Shown here: piece after piece, positions 47,474 to 58,825 of the stretch
Position numbering within the stretch: position 1 is the stretch's first letter
Layout of the letters: every line of letters starts with the position of its first letter
Assembly: GCA_900465675.1 (NCBI GenBank)
Contig: UBJR01000004.1
Location: forward strand, 62,001 to 126,000
Origin: Hyphomicrobiales bacterium
GTDB lineage: Bacteria > Pseudomonadota > Alphaproteobacteria > Rhizobiales > Rhizobiaceae
Reading direction: 5' to 3'
DNA length: 64,000 nucleotides
Notes under the pieces: generated by a model
The model's database searches: none
What the model was told of the DNA's origin: nothing
What the model saw: only the letters and a program-made list of their open reading frames with translations
Translations under genes and position numbers: made by a program

Positions 47474-47580
47474 ATGGGCATTTCCTTTCCGCTTCTTTCA
47501 AATTTTTCAGAGCAGTAAAGGAAAAGGAAAGCGCTTGCCAGAGGAATGCCCGCCGCGAAAAGACGCAGCGGGCATGAGGT

Positions 47581-48336
47581 TCAGACCTGGGCGATACCGC
47601 CATCGGCAAAGAGCTCGGCACCGGTGACGAAGCTCGAGTCATCGGAGGCGAGGAAGAGCGCGGCGGCGGCAATCTCTTCAGCGCGGCCGACACGGCCCAT
47701 AGGAACCTGACCGGCCAGCAGATCGAGCAAGCCCTGCTGCTGCGCCTTGTCCTGACCGGCAAGTTCGACGAGACCGGTGGTCTCGGTTGGGCCGGGGCTC
47801 AGCGTATTGATGCGGATGCCGCGATCCTTGAGATCGAGGATCCAGTTGCGCGAGAAGTTGCGGATAGCAGCCTTGGAAGCGGCATAGACGCTGAAGGCAG
47901 GCGTGCCAGTCGATCCCGCCGTCGAGCCGGTGAGGATAACGGAGGAGCCCTTGGCGAGCAGCGGCAGCGCCTTCTGCACGGTGAAGAGCACGCCCTTCAC
48001 ATTGCGGCCGAAGGTGTCGTCATACTGCTCCTCGGTGATTTCGCCGATCGGCGCGAAAGAGCCGCCGCCGGCATTGACGAAGAGCACATCGATGCGGCCG
48101 GCCTCCGCCTTCACCTGCGCGTAGAGCCTGTCGAGATCGGCAAGCTTTGCCGAGTCGGCCTGAATACCGGTGGCATTGCCGCCGATTTCGGCGACGGCTT
48201 TCTGCAGCACATCGGCGCGGCGGCCGGTCATAAAGACGCGTGCACCTTCGGCGGCGAAACGTTTGGCGGTGGCAAGGCCGATGCCCGAGGTGGCGCCGGT
48301 GATGACGGCAATCTTTCCATTCAGTCTCTGGGTCAT
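47581..48336 (-). CDS. Short-chain dehydrogenase/reductase
   Basis: 251 residues. Classical SDR: NAD(P) motif TGATSGIG at residue 14-21, NAGG (about residue 88-91), catalytic Ser in LTGSTAG, and YAASK active-site Tyr/Lys. The C-terminus ends in a standard GGIAQV. Start at 48336; a longer frame to 48510 would overlap the divergent LysR gene. Divergent from the LysR gene, which may regulate it. Confidence 0.93.
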   Translation of the reverse strand: MTQRLNGKIAVITGATSGIGLATAKRFAAEGARVFMTGRRADVLQKAVAEIGGNATGIQADSAKLADLDRLYAQVKAEAGRIDVLFVNAGGGSFAPIGEITEEQYDDTFGRNVKGVLFTVQKALPLLAKGSSVILTGSTAGSTGTPAFSVYAASKAAIRNFSRNWILDLKDRGIRINTLSPGPTETTGLVELAGQDKAQQQGLLDLLAGQVPMGRVGRAEEIAAAALFLASDDSSFVTGAELFADGGIAQV

Positions 48337-48434
48337 ATCAGTCGTCTCCTTGTGTTCGACTGAAGCTGAGATATGGACGACCAAATCATTTCGGAATAGA
48401 AAGAAATGAAAGTCATCATTGCAGATTTGAAACA

Positions 48435-49349
48435 ATGAAATTGCCCGATTTCGAAGGCCTCGCGATGTTTGCCAAGGTGGCGGAGGAACGCTCCTTCGCT
48501 CGCGCGGCAAAAACGCTCGGCGTCTCGGTTGCCACCGTCTCGCGCGGTGTCGCCAGGCTGGAAGAGCGGCTCGGGGCGCGGCTTTTCAACCGCACCTCGC
48601 GGCAGCTGTCGCTGACCGAGTTCGGCGCCCGGCTCGCCGACCGGGCAACGCGCATCTATTGCGAGGCGGAAGAGATGGAAAATGCCGCCCGTGAACTCTC
48701 CAGCCGTCCGCGCGGGTTGATCCGGCTGGCTGTGCCGATGTCCTTCGGCCTGCGCTGGGTGGCGCCGATCCTGCCCGATTTCTTCGAAAAATACCCTGAC
48801 ATCAGCATCGACCTGCATATGAGCGATGCCAGCGTCGATCTCGTCGGCGACGGCTTCGACGCGGCGCTCAGGATCGCCGTGCTGCCCGACTCATCGCTGG
48901 TCGCGCGGCGGCTGGCGCCGGTTGCGCCGTTCATTCTGGCCGCACCCGCCTATCTTGAGAAATACGGCTGCCCCGACCATCCGCGCGATCTCGCCGCCCA
49001 TCACCTGCTCGGCTATTCCTACCGGCCGAAGCAGGATGTCTGGCGCCTGAAGAACCGGCAGGGCGACGAGGAATATGTGACGCCCAATGGGCCGTTGAGG
49101 GCGACCAATTCCGAAGCTCTGGTGCCGCTTGCGCTGCGCGGTCTCGGGATCTGCGAACTTCCGGAGTTCCTGGCCAGCGAATATCTGGCGGACGGGCGGC
49201 TGAAGGCGATCCTGCAGGACTGGACGCTGCCGAGCGGGGCGCTCTATTTCGTCACGCCATCGGCGCGGGCACGCCCGGCGAAGATCGAGGCACTGTCGGA
49301 ATTCATGATCGCGCGGCTCTCGAACCCGCCCTGGCGTTGGCCGCGCTAG
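48435..49349 (+). CDS. LysR family transcriptional regulator
   Basis: 304 residues. N-terminal winged helix-turn-helix (FEGLAMFAKVAEERSFARAAK then VSRGVARLEERLG), C-terminal effector domain of the CrgA type. Divergent from the SDR gene with 98 bases between starts, so SDR control is plausible. Its stop overlaps the convergent DUF gene by four bases. Confidence 0.9.
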   Translation: MKLPDFEGLAMFAKVAEERSFARAAKTLGVSVATVSRGVARLEERLGARLFNRTSRQLSLTEFGARLADRATRIYCEAEEMENAARELSSRPRGLIRLAVPMSFGLRWVAPILPDFFEKYPDISIDLHMSDASVDLVGDGFDAALRIAVLPDSSLVARRLAPVAPFILAAPAYLEKYGCPDHPRDLAAHHLLGYSYRPKQDVWRLKNRQGDEEYVTPNGPLRATNSEALVPLALRGLGICELPEFLASEYLADGRLKAILQDWTLPSGALYFVTPSARARPAKIEALSEFMIARLSNPPWRWPR

Positions 49350-49900
49350 GCTTCGTCCTTCGGCCCGAAACGGATCAGCGCGAAGCGGATGATGGCGATC
49401 ACGGTAACGGCGAGCGAGGCGAATTTCAGCTTGGTCAGCCAGGGCAGGATGGTGACCGCGGTGGTCGAAGACGGGCTGCCGCCGAAGGCAATCAGGCTGG
49501 ATATGTTTTCGGCATAATCGGAAAAGGCGTAGATGAGCGGCAATGCCAGGACGGCTTTTACAAGGGCCGGGTGAACCGGCTTGCCGAAATATCGCCCTGT
49601 CGTCTCGAGCTTGAGGATGAGGCTCAGGAGCAGCATCGCCAGCAAGGCGGGCAACACCAGCTCGGGGCCGAGATACATGGAACGGAGAATTCCATAGGCG
49701 GCGGCATTGTCCTTCAGCAAGGACTGCATGGCCGAGACAGTCGCCTCGTCATAGCCTGCGACATAGGTATCGAGCATGGCGCGGCCGGTTTCGTGCTGAA
49801 AGGGTAGAACGAAACCGAAGAGCGCCCAGCCAAAAGCGGCAACGCAGAGAATGGCGAGCAGCCCGATGATGCGGAGCGGTATCCGGCTGCCCGCTGTCAT
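49346..49900 (-). CDS. Membrane protein of unknown function
   Basis: 184 residues, four hydrophobic segments (about 10-30, 80-100, 112-130, 155-178). It begins two bases after the guaB stop, so it shares the guaB transcript. No domain recognised. Converges on the LysR gene with a four-base overlap. Confidence 0.72.
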   Translation of the reverse strand: MTAGSRIPLRIIGLLAILCVAAFGWALFGFVLPFQHETGRAMLDTYVAGYDEATVSAMQSLLKDNAAAYGILRSMYLGPELVLPALLAMLLLSLILKLETTGRYFGKPVHPALVKAVLALPLIYAFSDYAENISSLIAFGGSPSSTTAVTILPWLTKLKFASLAVTVIAIIRFALIRFGPKDEA

Positions 49901-49902
49901 GA

Positions 49903-51399
<1,497 letters not shown>

Positions 51400-51612
51400 T
51401 CAAATAAGAAAAATGCGACCCCACCCGGAACGAATCGTCCGCACCGGCGGTGTGCAAGGGTTGCTTTGGAAGTTGGCGAGGGCTGGTAACACGTCTATGA
51501 CAGGTTGGGAATAGCAAAACGCGAATGCCTGCTGCGCGTCCAGGGAATAGGACGATGTGCATTGGCGATCATTTACCAGAGGCGTGCAGAGTTGGGCGCG
51601 CGATAGCCGCAA

Positions 51613-52482
51613 CTAGCTATAAAGTTTAAAAATACTTGTAGGAAGCGGTTCGGAGCCGATATCGAAATAACGGTCGAATGCACTGACCGGTACAGTTCGC
51701 CCTTCTCTCGCATGTAGTTTCAATTCACTAGTCAGCATTGCAAATGCACGTGCCTTGTCCGGACAAAACGCCACGGAATTTGCGCTCATCGGCGAAGATT
51801 GCAGCGCCATGGACGGCCACTCAGCATTAAGAATGAATCCATCGTTGAGAGAGACAATGATGTTCGGCAGGGCATCGAAGCCTTGTGCTTTTCCAAATTC
51901 GACCAAGTTCGCCAGAGTTGCGTCCGGGCCATTCGCAAAAGATCGGCACAGAATGAACCCGTATATCTGATCTCTGAACTTTAGACCTTGGTCGTATTCA
52001 TTTGAAGGGATTGCGGCATAGGTGGCTCCGTGGCCGTATAATCGATAATCGGCAGCGCTGGACATGCCATTTGACTGAGTTCGATGGGAAAATCGCCGGA
52101 GATCTCTGGCAGATTTCACCTTTCTCAGAGCATCAAAAAGCGTGGCTTTGTCGACAGTGCTTTTGACTTCGCCAACGGCAATAACGCCTTCTACCGGAAA
52201 ATAAGTCGCTTCGGGTGTATCATTCACGGAAAATATCGGACAGTAGTCTCGTTCAACGAGGACGATGTCCTGTTGAGTGCTTCTTCCACCAAAGCTATCA
52301 AGTACCAAGCCGCTCCCACACTGTATGAAACCCGGCAGTATTTTTTCCAGCTGCTTTCGTGCAGGGTTCTCACGTGCCGATCCGATTAAGCCAGGCGTTC
52401 CTGCTTCACTGGCATAGTCGAACTCAGCGACCAACCGCCTTCCAAGTTGGTTCACAAACTCAAGCGGAGAAAATTCTCCCAT
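51613..52482 (-). CDS. DUF6602-like protein, candidate nuclease fold
   Basis: 289 residues. The N-terminal half shows SGLVLDSFGGRSTQQDIVL (Asp72), then VGEVKS with Glu105 and Lys107: a D-x(n)-E-x-K pattern of PD-(D/E)XK nucleases, in the place expected for DUF6602. The rest is a mixed fold without recognised motifs. The gene is AT-richer than its neighbours and lies alone between guaB and the MBL gene, which suggests acquisition. DUF6602 proteins are often seen near mobile and defence genes; no partner is visible here. GAGGG precedes the ATG. Confidence 0.72.
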   Translation of the reverse strand: MGEFSPLEFVNQLGRRLVAEFDYASEAGTPGLIGSARENPARKQLEKILPGFIQCGSGLVLDSFGGRSTQQDIVLVERDYCPIFSVNDTPEATYFPVEGVIAVGEVKSTVDKATLFDALRKVKSARDLRRFSHRTQSNGMSSAADYRLYGHGATYAAIPSNEYDQGLKFRDQIYGFILCRSFANGPDATLANLVEFGKAQGFDALPNIIVSLNDGFILNAEWPSMALQSSPMSANSVAFCPDKARAFAMLTSELKLHAREGRTVPVSAFDRYFDIGSEPLPTSIFKLYS

Positions 52483-52611
52483 AGACTCAGCCCTCTATTT
52501 TGCCTGCCAACCGCCATGACAGCAGTCGAATCTGTGACTCCGAAAGTTGGGCAGCTCAAAGACTTAATATGAAGCCATGGGCTTGTAATAGCTTGCGTCC
52601 CAATCGGTGTA

Positions 52612-52635
52612 GGGGAGCGGCAACTAACGCTCCCC
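52612..52635. terminator. Hairpin between the DUF6602-like and MBL genes
   Basis: GGGGAGCG (52612-52619) pairs with CGCTCCCC (52628-52635). It lies 12 bases after the MBL gene stop. No strong T-run follows on the minus strand, so its role as a terminator is uncertain. Confidence 0.55.
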
Positions 52636-52646
52636 TCTTCTCTTCA

Positions 52647-53636
52647 TCAGATATCGAACTGATAGCTCTTGGGCACGAAGCGGTAGCCGGCGCCCTTCTT
52701 TTCGACGAAGCCGACCGCCGGGAACGGCATGTGATAGCCGAGGAAGGCGATCTTGTCGGTGGCGATCAGGTCGAACACCTTTTTGCGCGAGGCGGCGGCC
52801 TCGGCCTTGTTCATGTCGAAACGCACTTCCCATTCCGGATGCAGCAGCGACAGGATGTAATGGTTTGCCGTATCGCCGGTAAAAACCAGCTGCTTGTTGT
52901 CGGACTGTGCATGGAAGACCATGTGGCCGGGCGTATGGCCAGGCGCCAGCATCGCGGTGATGCCGCTGACGACGGAATCGCCTTCCTTGATGAAGGTGGT
53001 CTTTTCGGCAAAGGGCACGACATTGGCGAGAACAGCCTTGTGGCCGCCTTCGGCAGGCGTGCCTTCGCGGGCCTTGTCGGTCCAGAAATCATACTCCGCC
53101 TGCCCGGCGACGTAGCGGGCGTTCTTGAAAGCCGGGGCGCCGCCTTCCATCATACCGCCGATATGGTCGCCATGCATATGCGTCAGTGCCACGACGGTGA
53201 CGTCATCGACGCTGTAGCCGGCAGCCTTCAGGCCATCCTGCAACTTGCCCATGCCACGCTCGCGGCCGCCGGCACCGAAGCCGGTATCGACGAGGATCAC
53301 ATCGGAACCGGTGTCGATGATCGCGGGCGAATAGCTGTTCACGAACTTGTCGGCGGGCAGGAAGTTTTCGGTGAGCAGTGTCTTCACTGCTTCCGGGTCC
53401 TGATTGGTGCCGAAGGTTTCGAACGGCTTCTCCAGCACGTTGCTGCCGTCGCGGACGGCGGTGATCTTGAAGGAACCCAGCTTGAATTGATTGATCTCTG
53501 GCAATGCTGTCGTCATCTTTGCTTTATCTCCGGTCTCGGCCGCCTGGGCCGGTATTCTCAAAATGGCCGGCGCCGCCAGCAGGCCAAGACCTGCGGCAAA
53601 AAGCGTGCGCCGCTTCATCCCCAATGAAACTGCCAT
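52647..53636 (-). CDS. Metallo-beta-lactamase fold hydrolase, Tat-exported
   Basis: 329 residues. Tat signal at the N-terminus (KRRTLFAAGLGLLAAPA, from residue 7). The zinc motif HMHGDH (about residue 148-153) is intact, with later GHTPGH and FTGDT. Superfamily members hydrolyse esters, lactones (AHL lactonases) or phosphates; substrate not determined. GGAGGA precedes the ATG at 53636. Divergent from the DHA2 transporter. Confidence 0.9.
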   Translation of the reverse strand: MAVSLGMKRRTLFAAGLGLLAAPAILRIPAQAAETGDKAKMTTALPEINQFKLGSFKITAVRDGSNVLEKPFETFGTNQDPEAVKTLLTENFLPADKFVNSYSPAIIDTGSDVILVDTGFGAGGRERGMGKLQDGLKAAGYSVDDVTVVALTHMHGDHIGGMMEGGAPAFKNARYVAGQAEYDFWTDKAREGTPAEGGHKAVLANVVPFAEKTTFIKEGDSVVSGITAMLAPGHTPGHMVFHAQSDNKQLVFTGDTANHYILSLLHPEWEVRFDMNKAEAAASRKKVFDLIATDKIAFLGYHMPFPAVGFVEKKGAGYRFVPKSYQFDI

Positions 53637-53871
53637 ATATCCATCCTCCGGCAACGTGCGATCTCTATTCGCACTCATCCCCACGTGCTTGCCGGGCATT
53701 TCTGGCCGCGGCGGCGTAAGCATATGTCAATGTTGAAAGGAGAAGTTGTCGAACAAGCCGTCTCACGCAGACGTGAAGCGGATGTGTAGACTTCAGCATT
53801 TCCGGGATTGGCAGAGACCGAGCCCGGGACTAAACAGCAGCCGCCCCCAAGACCATTCAAGGCTTTCGCCT

Positions 53872-55296
53872 ATGAACCGCATCGTTCCGCTGATCCTTGC
53901 CGTCGCGCTCTTCATGGAGCAGATGGATTCGACCGTTATCGCCACCGCACTGCCGGCGATCGCCAATGACCTGCATGTCAACCCGATCACCCTGAAGCTG
54001 GCGCTGACCTCCTACATGGTGTCGCTGGCCGTCTTCATTCCGATCAGCGGCTGGATGGCCGACAGGTTCGGCGCCAAGAACATCTTCCGGCTGGCCATCG
54101 GCGTTTTCGTCGTCGGCTCGATCTTCTGCGCCAGTTCGTCCAATCTCGTCGAATTCGTCTTCGCCCGCTTCCTGCAGGGGATCGGCGGCTCGATGATGAC
54201 CCCGGTCGGCCGCCTCGTGCTGGTGCGAACGACGCAGCGAAGCGATCTTGTCTCGGCCATGGCGCTGCTCACCATCCCGGCGCTGGTGGGCCCGCTGGCC
54301 GGACCGCCGCTCGGCGGTTTCATCACCACCTATTTCAGCTGGCACTGGATCTTCCTCATCAATGTTCCGGTCGGCGTCATCGGCGTGTGGCTGGCGACCA
54401 TCTTCCTGCCGCATGTCGAGGCAACGCGGCCACCGAAACTCGATGTCATCGGGTTTATCCTGACATCCGTTTCCGCGGCTGGCGTCGTCTTCGGCCTTTC
54501 GGTCGTCAGCCTGCCTGCGCTGCCGCCGGTCATTGGCATCACGGCGACAATCGTCGGTCTCATCTGCGGCTGGCTTTACGTCCGCCACGCCCGAAGCCAC
54601 CCGGCGCCGATCCTGAACCTCGACCTCTTCAAGAACGCCACCTTCCGCGCCTCGACCACGGGCGGCACGCTGTTTCGCATCTGCGTCGGCGCCATGCCAT
54701 TCCTGACACCGCTGATGCTGCAGCTCGGCTTCGGCCTGACGCCGTTTCAATCCGGCCTCATCACCTTCTCCGGGGCGATCGGGGCGATCACCACCAAGTT
54801 CATGGCGCGCCGTGTCTTTGCCGCTGCCGGTTTCCGCTCGACGCTGCTGACGGCCGCCTGCGTGACGACCGTCGTCACCGCTGCGACCGGCTTCTTCACG
54901 CCGGAGACCCCGCATCTGGCGATCGTCATTATTCTGCTGATCGGCGGCTTCTCGCGATCGTTCATCTTCACCGGCATCAACGCGCTCGCCTTTGCCGACA
55001 TCAAGGATTCTGAGGCCAGCCAGGCGACGTCGATGAGTTCGGTGATGCAGCAGATCAGCCTGGCGCTCGGCGTTTCCGTTGCCGCCATGATCCTGGAAAC
55101 CTGCATCTATTTCCGCGGCGAGGCGCTGCAGGTGGCCGATTTCCACGTCGCCTTCTATGTCATCGCCGCGCTGACGCTCATCGCGATGATCCCGTTCATC
55201 CGCATGGACAGGAATGCCGGGGCCGTGGTCTCCGGCCATCGTGGCAAGCCGATCACGCCTGCCGCCATCGAGGCCGAGCAGCAGGCGGTGAAATAG
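53872..55296 (+). CDS. MFS transporter, DHA2 (EmrB-like) family
   Basis: 474 residues with about 14 hydrophobic segments. N-terminal LDST-type motif MEQMDSTVIATALPAIA (about residue 15-31), GWMADRFGAKNIF (motif A) and FLQGIGGSMMTPVGRL (motif B/C region). Drug/proton antiporters of this family export cationic or lipophilic compounds. ATG at 53872 begins the conserved N-terminus. Divergent from the MBL gene, with about 235 bases between. Confidence 0.9.
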   Translation: MNRIVPLILAVALFMEQMDSTVIATALPAIANDLHVNPITLKLALTSYMVSLAVFIPISGWMADRFGAKNIFRLAIGVFVVGSIFCASSSNLVEFVFARFLQGIGGSMMTPVGRLVLVRTTQRSDLVSAMALLTIPALVGPLAGPPLGGFITTYFSWHWIFLINVPVGVIGVWLATIFLPHVEATRPPKLDVIGFILTSVSAAGVVFGLSVVSLPALPPVIGITATIVGLICGWLYVRHARSHPAPILNLDLFKNATFRASTTGGTLFRICVGAMPFLTPLMLQLGFGLTPFQSGLITFSGAIGAITTKFMARRVFAAAGFRSTLLTAACVTTVVTAATGFFTPETPHLAIVIILLIGGFSRSFIFTGINALAFADIKDSEASQATSMSSVMQQISLALGVSVAAMILETCIYFRGEALQVADFHVAFYVIAALTLIAMIPFIRMDRNAGAVVSGHRGKPITPAAIEAEQQAVK

Positions 55297-55297
55297 C

Positions 55298-55681
55298 CTA
55301 TTCCGGCAACTCGCAGACGGCGCTGAGCTTGTTGCCGTCGGGATCCCTGACATAGGCAGCGTAGAAGCTGTCGTGGAACGGGCGCAGGCCCGGTTCGCCC
55401 TCGTCCTTGCCTCCGGCGGCGATCGCCGCCGCGTAGAAGGCATCGACATCGGCGCGGGTGGCGGCAGACAGTGCGGCCATCGTGCCATTGCCATTCGACG
55501 CGCGGCGCCGGTTGAACGGCGTGACCACCCAAAGGCGGCAGCGGGTGTCGCCATCGGCCGAATAGCCGATCTCCTCTTCCGAATAGCGCTGGCAGCGATA
55601 GCCGAGCGGCGGCATGATGGCATCATAGAAATGCCGTGCCCGCTCGATGTCGTTGGTTCCGAGGGTCAGATAGAGAAGCAT
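55298..55681 (-). CDS. VOC family (glyoxalase/bleomycin resistance-like) protein
   Basis: 127 residues. The N-terminal MLLYLTLGTNDIERARHFYD and C-terminal FYAAYVRDPDGNKL are classic vicinal-oxygen-chelate features, with Glu and His ligands possible. Such proteins bind small compounds or catalyse glyoxalase-type reactions; the role is unknown. Converges on the DHA2 gene with one base between stops. Confidence 0.87.
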   Translation of the reverse strand: MLLYLTLGTNDIERARHFYDAIMPPLGYRCQRYSEEEIGYSADGDTRCRLWVVTPFNRRRASNGNGTMAALSAATRADVDAFYAAAIAAGGKDEGEPGLRPFHDSFYAAYVRDPDGNKLSAVCELPE

Positions 55682-55739
55682 GGGTCGGTGATATTCCAGG
55701 TCTTGGGGCTGTCATAATCGCCCCAGTTCACCCGAAAGA

Positions 55740-56459
55740 TCAAGCTTCCGTAACGTCAACCGGCTTTTGGCGGCCTTTGAAGCCCTTGGCGAGCAGGAAC
55801 ATCTCAACCGATTCGGCGCGCGACGATGCCGGCTTGACGTGGACGACCTGCTTGAAATGCTGCTTCAGCATGGTCAGCAGCTCGCGCTCGGTACCGCCCT
55901 GGAAGGTCTTGGTCAGGAAGTGACCGCCCTCGCCCAAAACCTCGATGGCGAAATGCGCCGCGACCTCGCAGAGATGCATGGTGCGCAGGTGGTCGGTGCG
56001 GTGGTGACCTGTGGTCGGCGCCGCCATGTCGGAGATGACGAGATCGGGCGTGCCGCCGACGGCTTCCAACAGCGCTGCCGGCGCCGATGGATCCAGGAAG
56101 TCGAGCTGCAGAACCTTGACGCCCGGAAGCTGCGTCATTTCCAGGAAGTCGATAGCCGCGACGCGGATATCCTCGTCGGTCGAGCCGGTGACCTTGGCGG
56201 CGATCTGCGACCAGCTGCCCGGCGCAGCGCCGAGATCAATGATGCGGCGCGCGCCCTTGAGGATGTTGTACTTCTCGTCGATCTCCAAAAGCTTGAAGGC
56301 CGCGCGGGCGCGATAGCCCTCGAGCTGCGCACGCTGCACATAGGGATCGTTGATATGGCGCTGCAGCCATTGGCGCGACGACGCCTTCATCTTCTTGTTC
56401 TTGACGCGCTGGCCGAGCTTGCGGCCGGTGCGGTTGCCCGCGATGGGTGCCTTGGTCAT
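55740..56459 (-). CDS. rlmE: 23S rRNA (uridine-2552-2'-O)-methyltransferase
   Basis: 239 residues. FtsJ-fold enzyme: SAM motif [11 protein letters not shown] (near residue 75), and the catalytic K-D-K-E set visible in [22 protein letters not shown] and SVEMFLL. Methylates U2552 of 23S rRNA in the 50S subunit. The N-terminal 30 residues are basic and probably RNA-binding. Begins seven bases after the ppx stop, so the two are co-transcribed. Confidence 0.95.
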   Translation of the reverse strand: MTKAPIAGNRTGRKLGQRVKNKKMKASSRQWLQRHINDPYVQRAQLEGYRARAAFKLLEIDEKYNILKGARRIIDLGAAPGSWSQIAAKVTGSTDEDIRVAAIDFLEMTQLPGVKVLQLDFLDPSAPAALLEAVGGTPDLVISDMAAPTTGHHRTDHLRTMHLCEVAAHFAIEVLGEGGHFLTKTFQGGTERELLTMLKQHFKQVVHVKPASSRAESVEMFLLAKGFKGRQKPVDVTEA

Positions 56460-56466
56460 TGTTCTC

Positions 56467-58107
56467 TTACCTTCCACGCTGGCCGCGGCGATTGCGGTGA
56501 CGGCGCCAGACACCATCATCCGCCATCATGTCGGTCAACAGGCCTTCCCTCAAACCGCGATCGGCAACGCGCATGCGCGGGCTCGGCCAGCGGCGGCGGA
56601 TGGCTTCCAAAATGGCGCAACCGGCCAGAACCAGATCGGCCCGGTCGGGGCCGATGCACGGATTGGCGGCGCGGCTTGCAAAATCCCACGACAGGAGCTT
56701 CGCCTGCATGGCCGAAACCTCGTCATCCGACAACCAGATACCATCCACCTTGCGGCGATCATAACGTGGCAGATCGAGATGGACGCCGGCAAGCGTCGTC
56801 ACCGTGCCCGATGTGCCGATCAGATGGAAATCTGTCGACTGGGCAACCTCGATATCGGGGCAATCGAAACCGGAGAGCATGCCCGCGACTTCGCTGACCA
56901 TGCCTTCGAAGACATCGGGCGTCACGTCCCGGCCGCCATGGCGCTCGGACAGCGTGACGACGCCGACCGGCAGCGAGGTCCAGTGGGTGATGTGATTCGC
57001 CAGGCGGCTGAAGCGGTTTTCGCCGATGCGGATGACGGCGATCTCGGACGAGCCGCCGCCGATATCGAACAGCACGACAGAGCGCGTTTCACGCCCGACG
57101 AGCGACGAGCATCCCGACACCGCAAGCCGGGCTTCAGTTTCGCGGTCGATGATTTCGAGATCCAGACCGGTTTCGGCAACGACGCGCTCCAGGAAAGCTT
57201 CGCCGTTCGATGCCTGGCGGCAGGCCTCGGTGGCGATCAGCCGCATACGGCGGATTTCGCGGTTCTTCAATTTGCCGGCGCAGACGCGAAGCGCATCGAC
57301 GGCGCGATCCATCGCTTCGTCGGAAAGACGGCCGCTGGCCGCCAGCCCCTCGCCGAGGCGGACGATACGCGAGAAGGCATCGACGACGCGGAACTGGCCG
57401 GGGCGTGTCGGCTGGGCAATCAGCAGACGGCAATTGTTGGTACCGAGGTCGAGCGCCGCATAGAGCTCGTCCGGCCAGGGATGTTCGAAGCCGTGATGCT
57501 CGCGTTCGCCGGCGCGATGCGGGCGCGGCTGATCGCCGCTTCGTGCATCGGCGTGGCTGTTCGCCCGGGCGGAGGGCTGATTTGCAGCAGACGATGGCTG
57601 GGAAGCGGTCTTCTCCGGCGTCAGCGGACGACCCTGAAGGCCACGCTTTCCGCGATGCTTGCGCCGGTTGCGGCGCGAGGCATGCTCCGAATCGCCAGAT
57701 GGGTTGGCCGCACCATCGGCAACCTTCTGATGCTGGATGGCGGCCTGCGGTACCACGCCAGTCTGCGGCGCAGCATTGCCACGGCGGCGGCGCTTGCGCT
57801 TGCGGGACAGATTCCCTGCTGTGTTTTCCGTTGGGCGCGCAGCGTCTCCAGAGGGTCCGGAGGCGGTCTGCGAAGCGGTCTGGGTCGCGTTGCGGTTCTC
57901 GCCGCCACGTTTTCCCTTGCGGCGCCTGGACTTTTTGCCGTCCTTGCGCTGTGCCGCTGGCGCCCCGTCAAATTGCGGCTTGGCGCCGCCTTCGGGGTCT
58001 TCCACGTTGTTTTTCCACGCGCCGCGCAAGGCCTGAACGGTATGCTGCTGGCGCTCATTAGATTTTTGCGTTGCCGCAAGAATACCAGCGCCTTGCAAAA
58101 TCACCAA
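56467..58107 (-). CDS. ppx: Ppx/GppA exopolyphosphatase family protein with long N-terminal extension
   Basis: 546 residues from a TTG (a GTG follows at 58104). The catalytic part starts near residue 215 ([11 protein letters not shown], phosphate-1 motif of the ASKHA fold), continues with FDIGGGSSE (about residue 345) and [12 protein letters not shown] near residue 430. Residues 1-210 are low-complexity, Lys/Arg/Pro/Ala-rich, with basic clusters at about 59-67 and 102-109. The domain hydrolyses polyphosphate or pppGpp; the extension is not part of the fold. Upstream of rlmE. Confidence 0.88.
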   Translation of the reverse strand: MVILQGAGILAATQKSNERQQHTVQALRGAWKNNVEDPEGGAKPQFDGAPAAQRKDGKKSRRRKGKRGGENRNATQTASQTASGPSGDAARPTENTAGNLSRKRKRRRRGNAAPQTGVVPQAAIQHQKVADGAANPSGDSEHASRRNRRKHRGKRGLQGRPLTPEKTASQPSSAANQPSARANSHADARSGDQPRPHRAGEREHHGFEHPWPDELYAALDLGTNNCRLLIAQPTRPGQFRVVDAFSRIVRLGEGLAASGRLSDEAMDRAVDALRVCAGKLKNREIRRMRLIATEACRQASNGEAFLERVVAETGLDLEIIDRETEARLAVSGCSSLVGRETRSVVLFDIGGGSSEIAVIRIGENRFSRLANHITHWTSLPVGVVTLSERHGGRDVTPDVFEGMVSEVAGMLSGFDCPDIEVAQSTDFHLIGTSGTVTTLAGVHLDLPRYDRRKVDGIWLSDDEVSAMQAKLLSWDFASRAANPCIGPDRADLVLAGCAILEAIRRRWPSPRMRVADRGLREGLLTDMMADDGVWRRHRNRRGQRGR

Positions 58108-58250
58108 ATTCTTTTTGAAAACAGTTTTAGAAGCCCCTGAAACGCATCATCCACATGCCCTGAAATTTTTTCAAAACAGCTATTTGCATTCCGCCGCGAT
58201 TTGGTTATAAGCCCCGCACGACAGCGAAGCGGCCGACGCGCCGCTCCTGC

Positions 58251-58324
58251 TGGGGAATAGTTCAATGGTAGAACGACGGACTCTGACTCCGTTAATCTTG
58301 GTTCGAGTCCAGGTTCCCCAGCCA
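58251..58324 (+). tRNA. tRNA-Gln (anticodon CTG)
   Basis: Acceptor stem TGGGGAA (58251-58257) pairs with TTCCCCA (58314-58320), discriminator G at 58321, and CCA is encoded (58322-58324). Anticodon loop CTCTGAC with CTG, D-loop and T-loop (TTCGAGT) are in place. Reads CAG codons. It lies just before a small AT-richer cassette, as is common for integration near tRNA genes. Confidence 0.97.
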
Positions 58325-58512
58325 ATTCTCGCAAGTGTTTTTCTAAGTTACAACGACAGTTTGGTTTAGCGGCGATTTAGGTGGCAGGGCCTCGCTCTAA
58401 TTCGAGCTCAGAGCGCGCGCAGCTGGCGCCTATTGAGTAGGTTGCAAAATATACTCGACTTTAACTAAACCAATGGTAGATTTCCCCGTAGGTTGGGGAG
58501 AATGTCGTACTT

Positions 58513-58824
58513 ATGTTTGGGCCTTTCCGTCGCGAGGAATCATCTACGCAGGATACCGCTACTGCCCTAAAGCAGGTTGCATCCGGTGAAATATGGGGCA
58601 AGACACCTCGATATGGGCATACGCCGACTGTAGAGGCATATGGTGGTCTGCTGCCCCGTGGAGTTAGGGGTATCGAGTTTACAACACCTGTCGCTCCCCA
58701 TCCAAACTGCGGGCCGTTTCACGCAAAATTTTATCTTGGCTTGACGCCTGGCGTCGTAAAACGGACCCTCAATGGGGAAGACTACGCATGCATTTCCGCA
58801 AACGTCACGAACAAGCAGCCCTGA
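58513..58824 (+). CDS. Hypothetical protein in the tRNA-Gln cassette
   Basis: 103 residues, no signal peptide and no recognised domain. The middle region (about residue 40-90: RGVRGIEFTTPVAPHPNCGP) is beta-rich and contains single Cys and several Pro. The gene overlaps nothing and ends one base before the next ATG (TGATATG), so the two are likely one transcript. A possible ribosome binding site (GGGGAG) is 14 bases upstream of the ATG, which is long, so the start is uncertain. Composition is AT-richer than the flanking core genes. Confidence 0.6.
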   Translation: MFGPFRREESSTQDTATALKQVASGEIWGKTPRYGHTPTVEAYGGLLPRGVRGIEFTTPVAPHPNCGPFHAKFYLGLTPGVVKRTLNGEDYACISANVTNKQP

Positions 58825-58825
58825 T

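Noticed and set aside
53857..55626. 589-codon minus-strand frame opposite the DHA2 transporter
   Set aside because: Repetitive Asp/Arg/Glu-rich translation typical of an antisense frame of a membrane protein gene; the transporter on the plus strand is clear.
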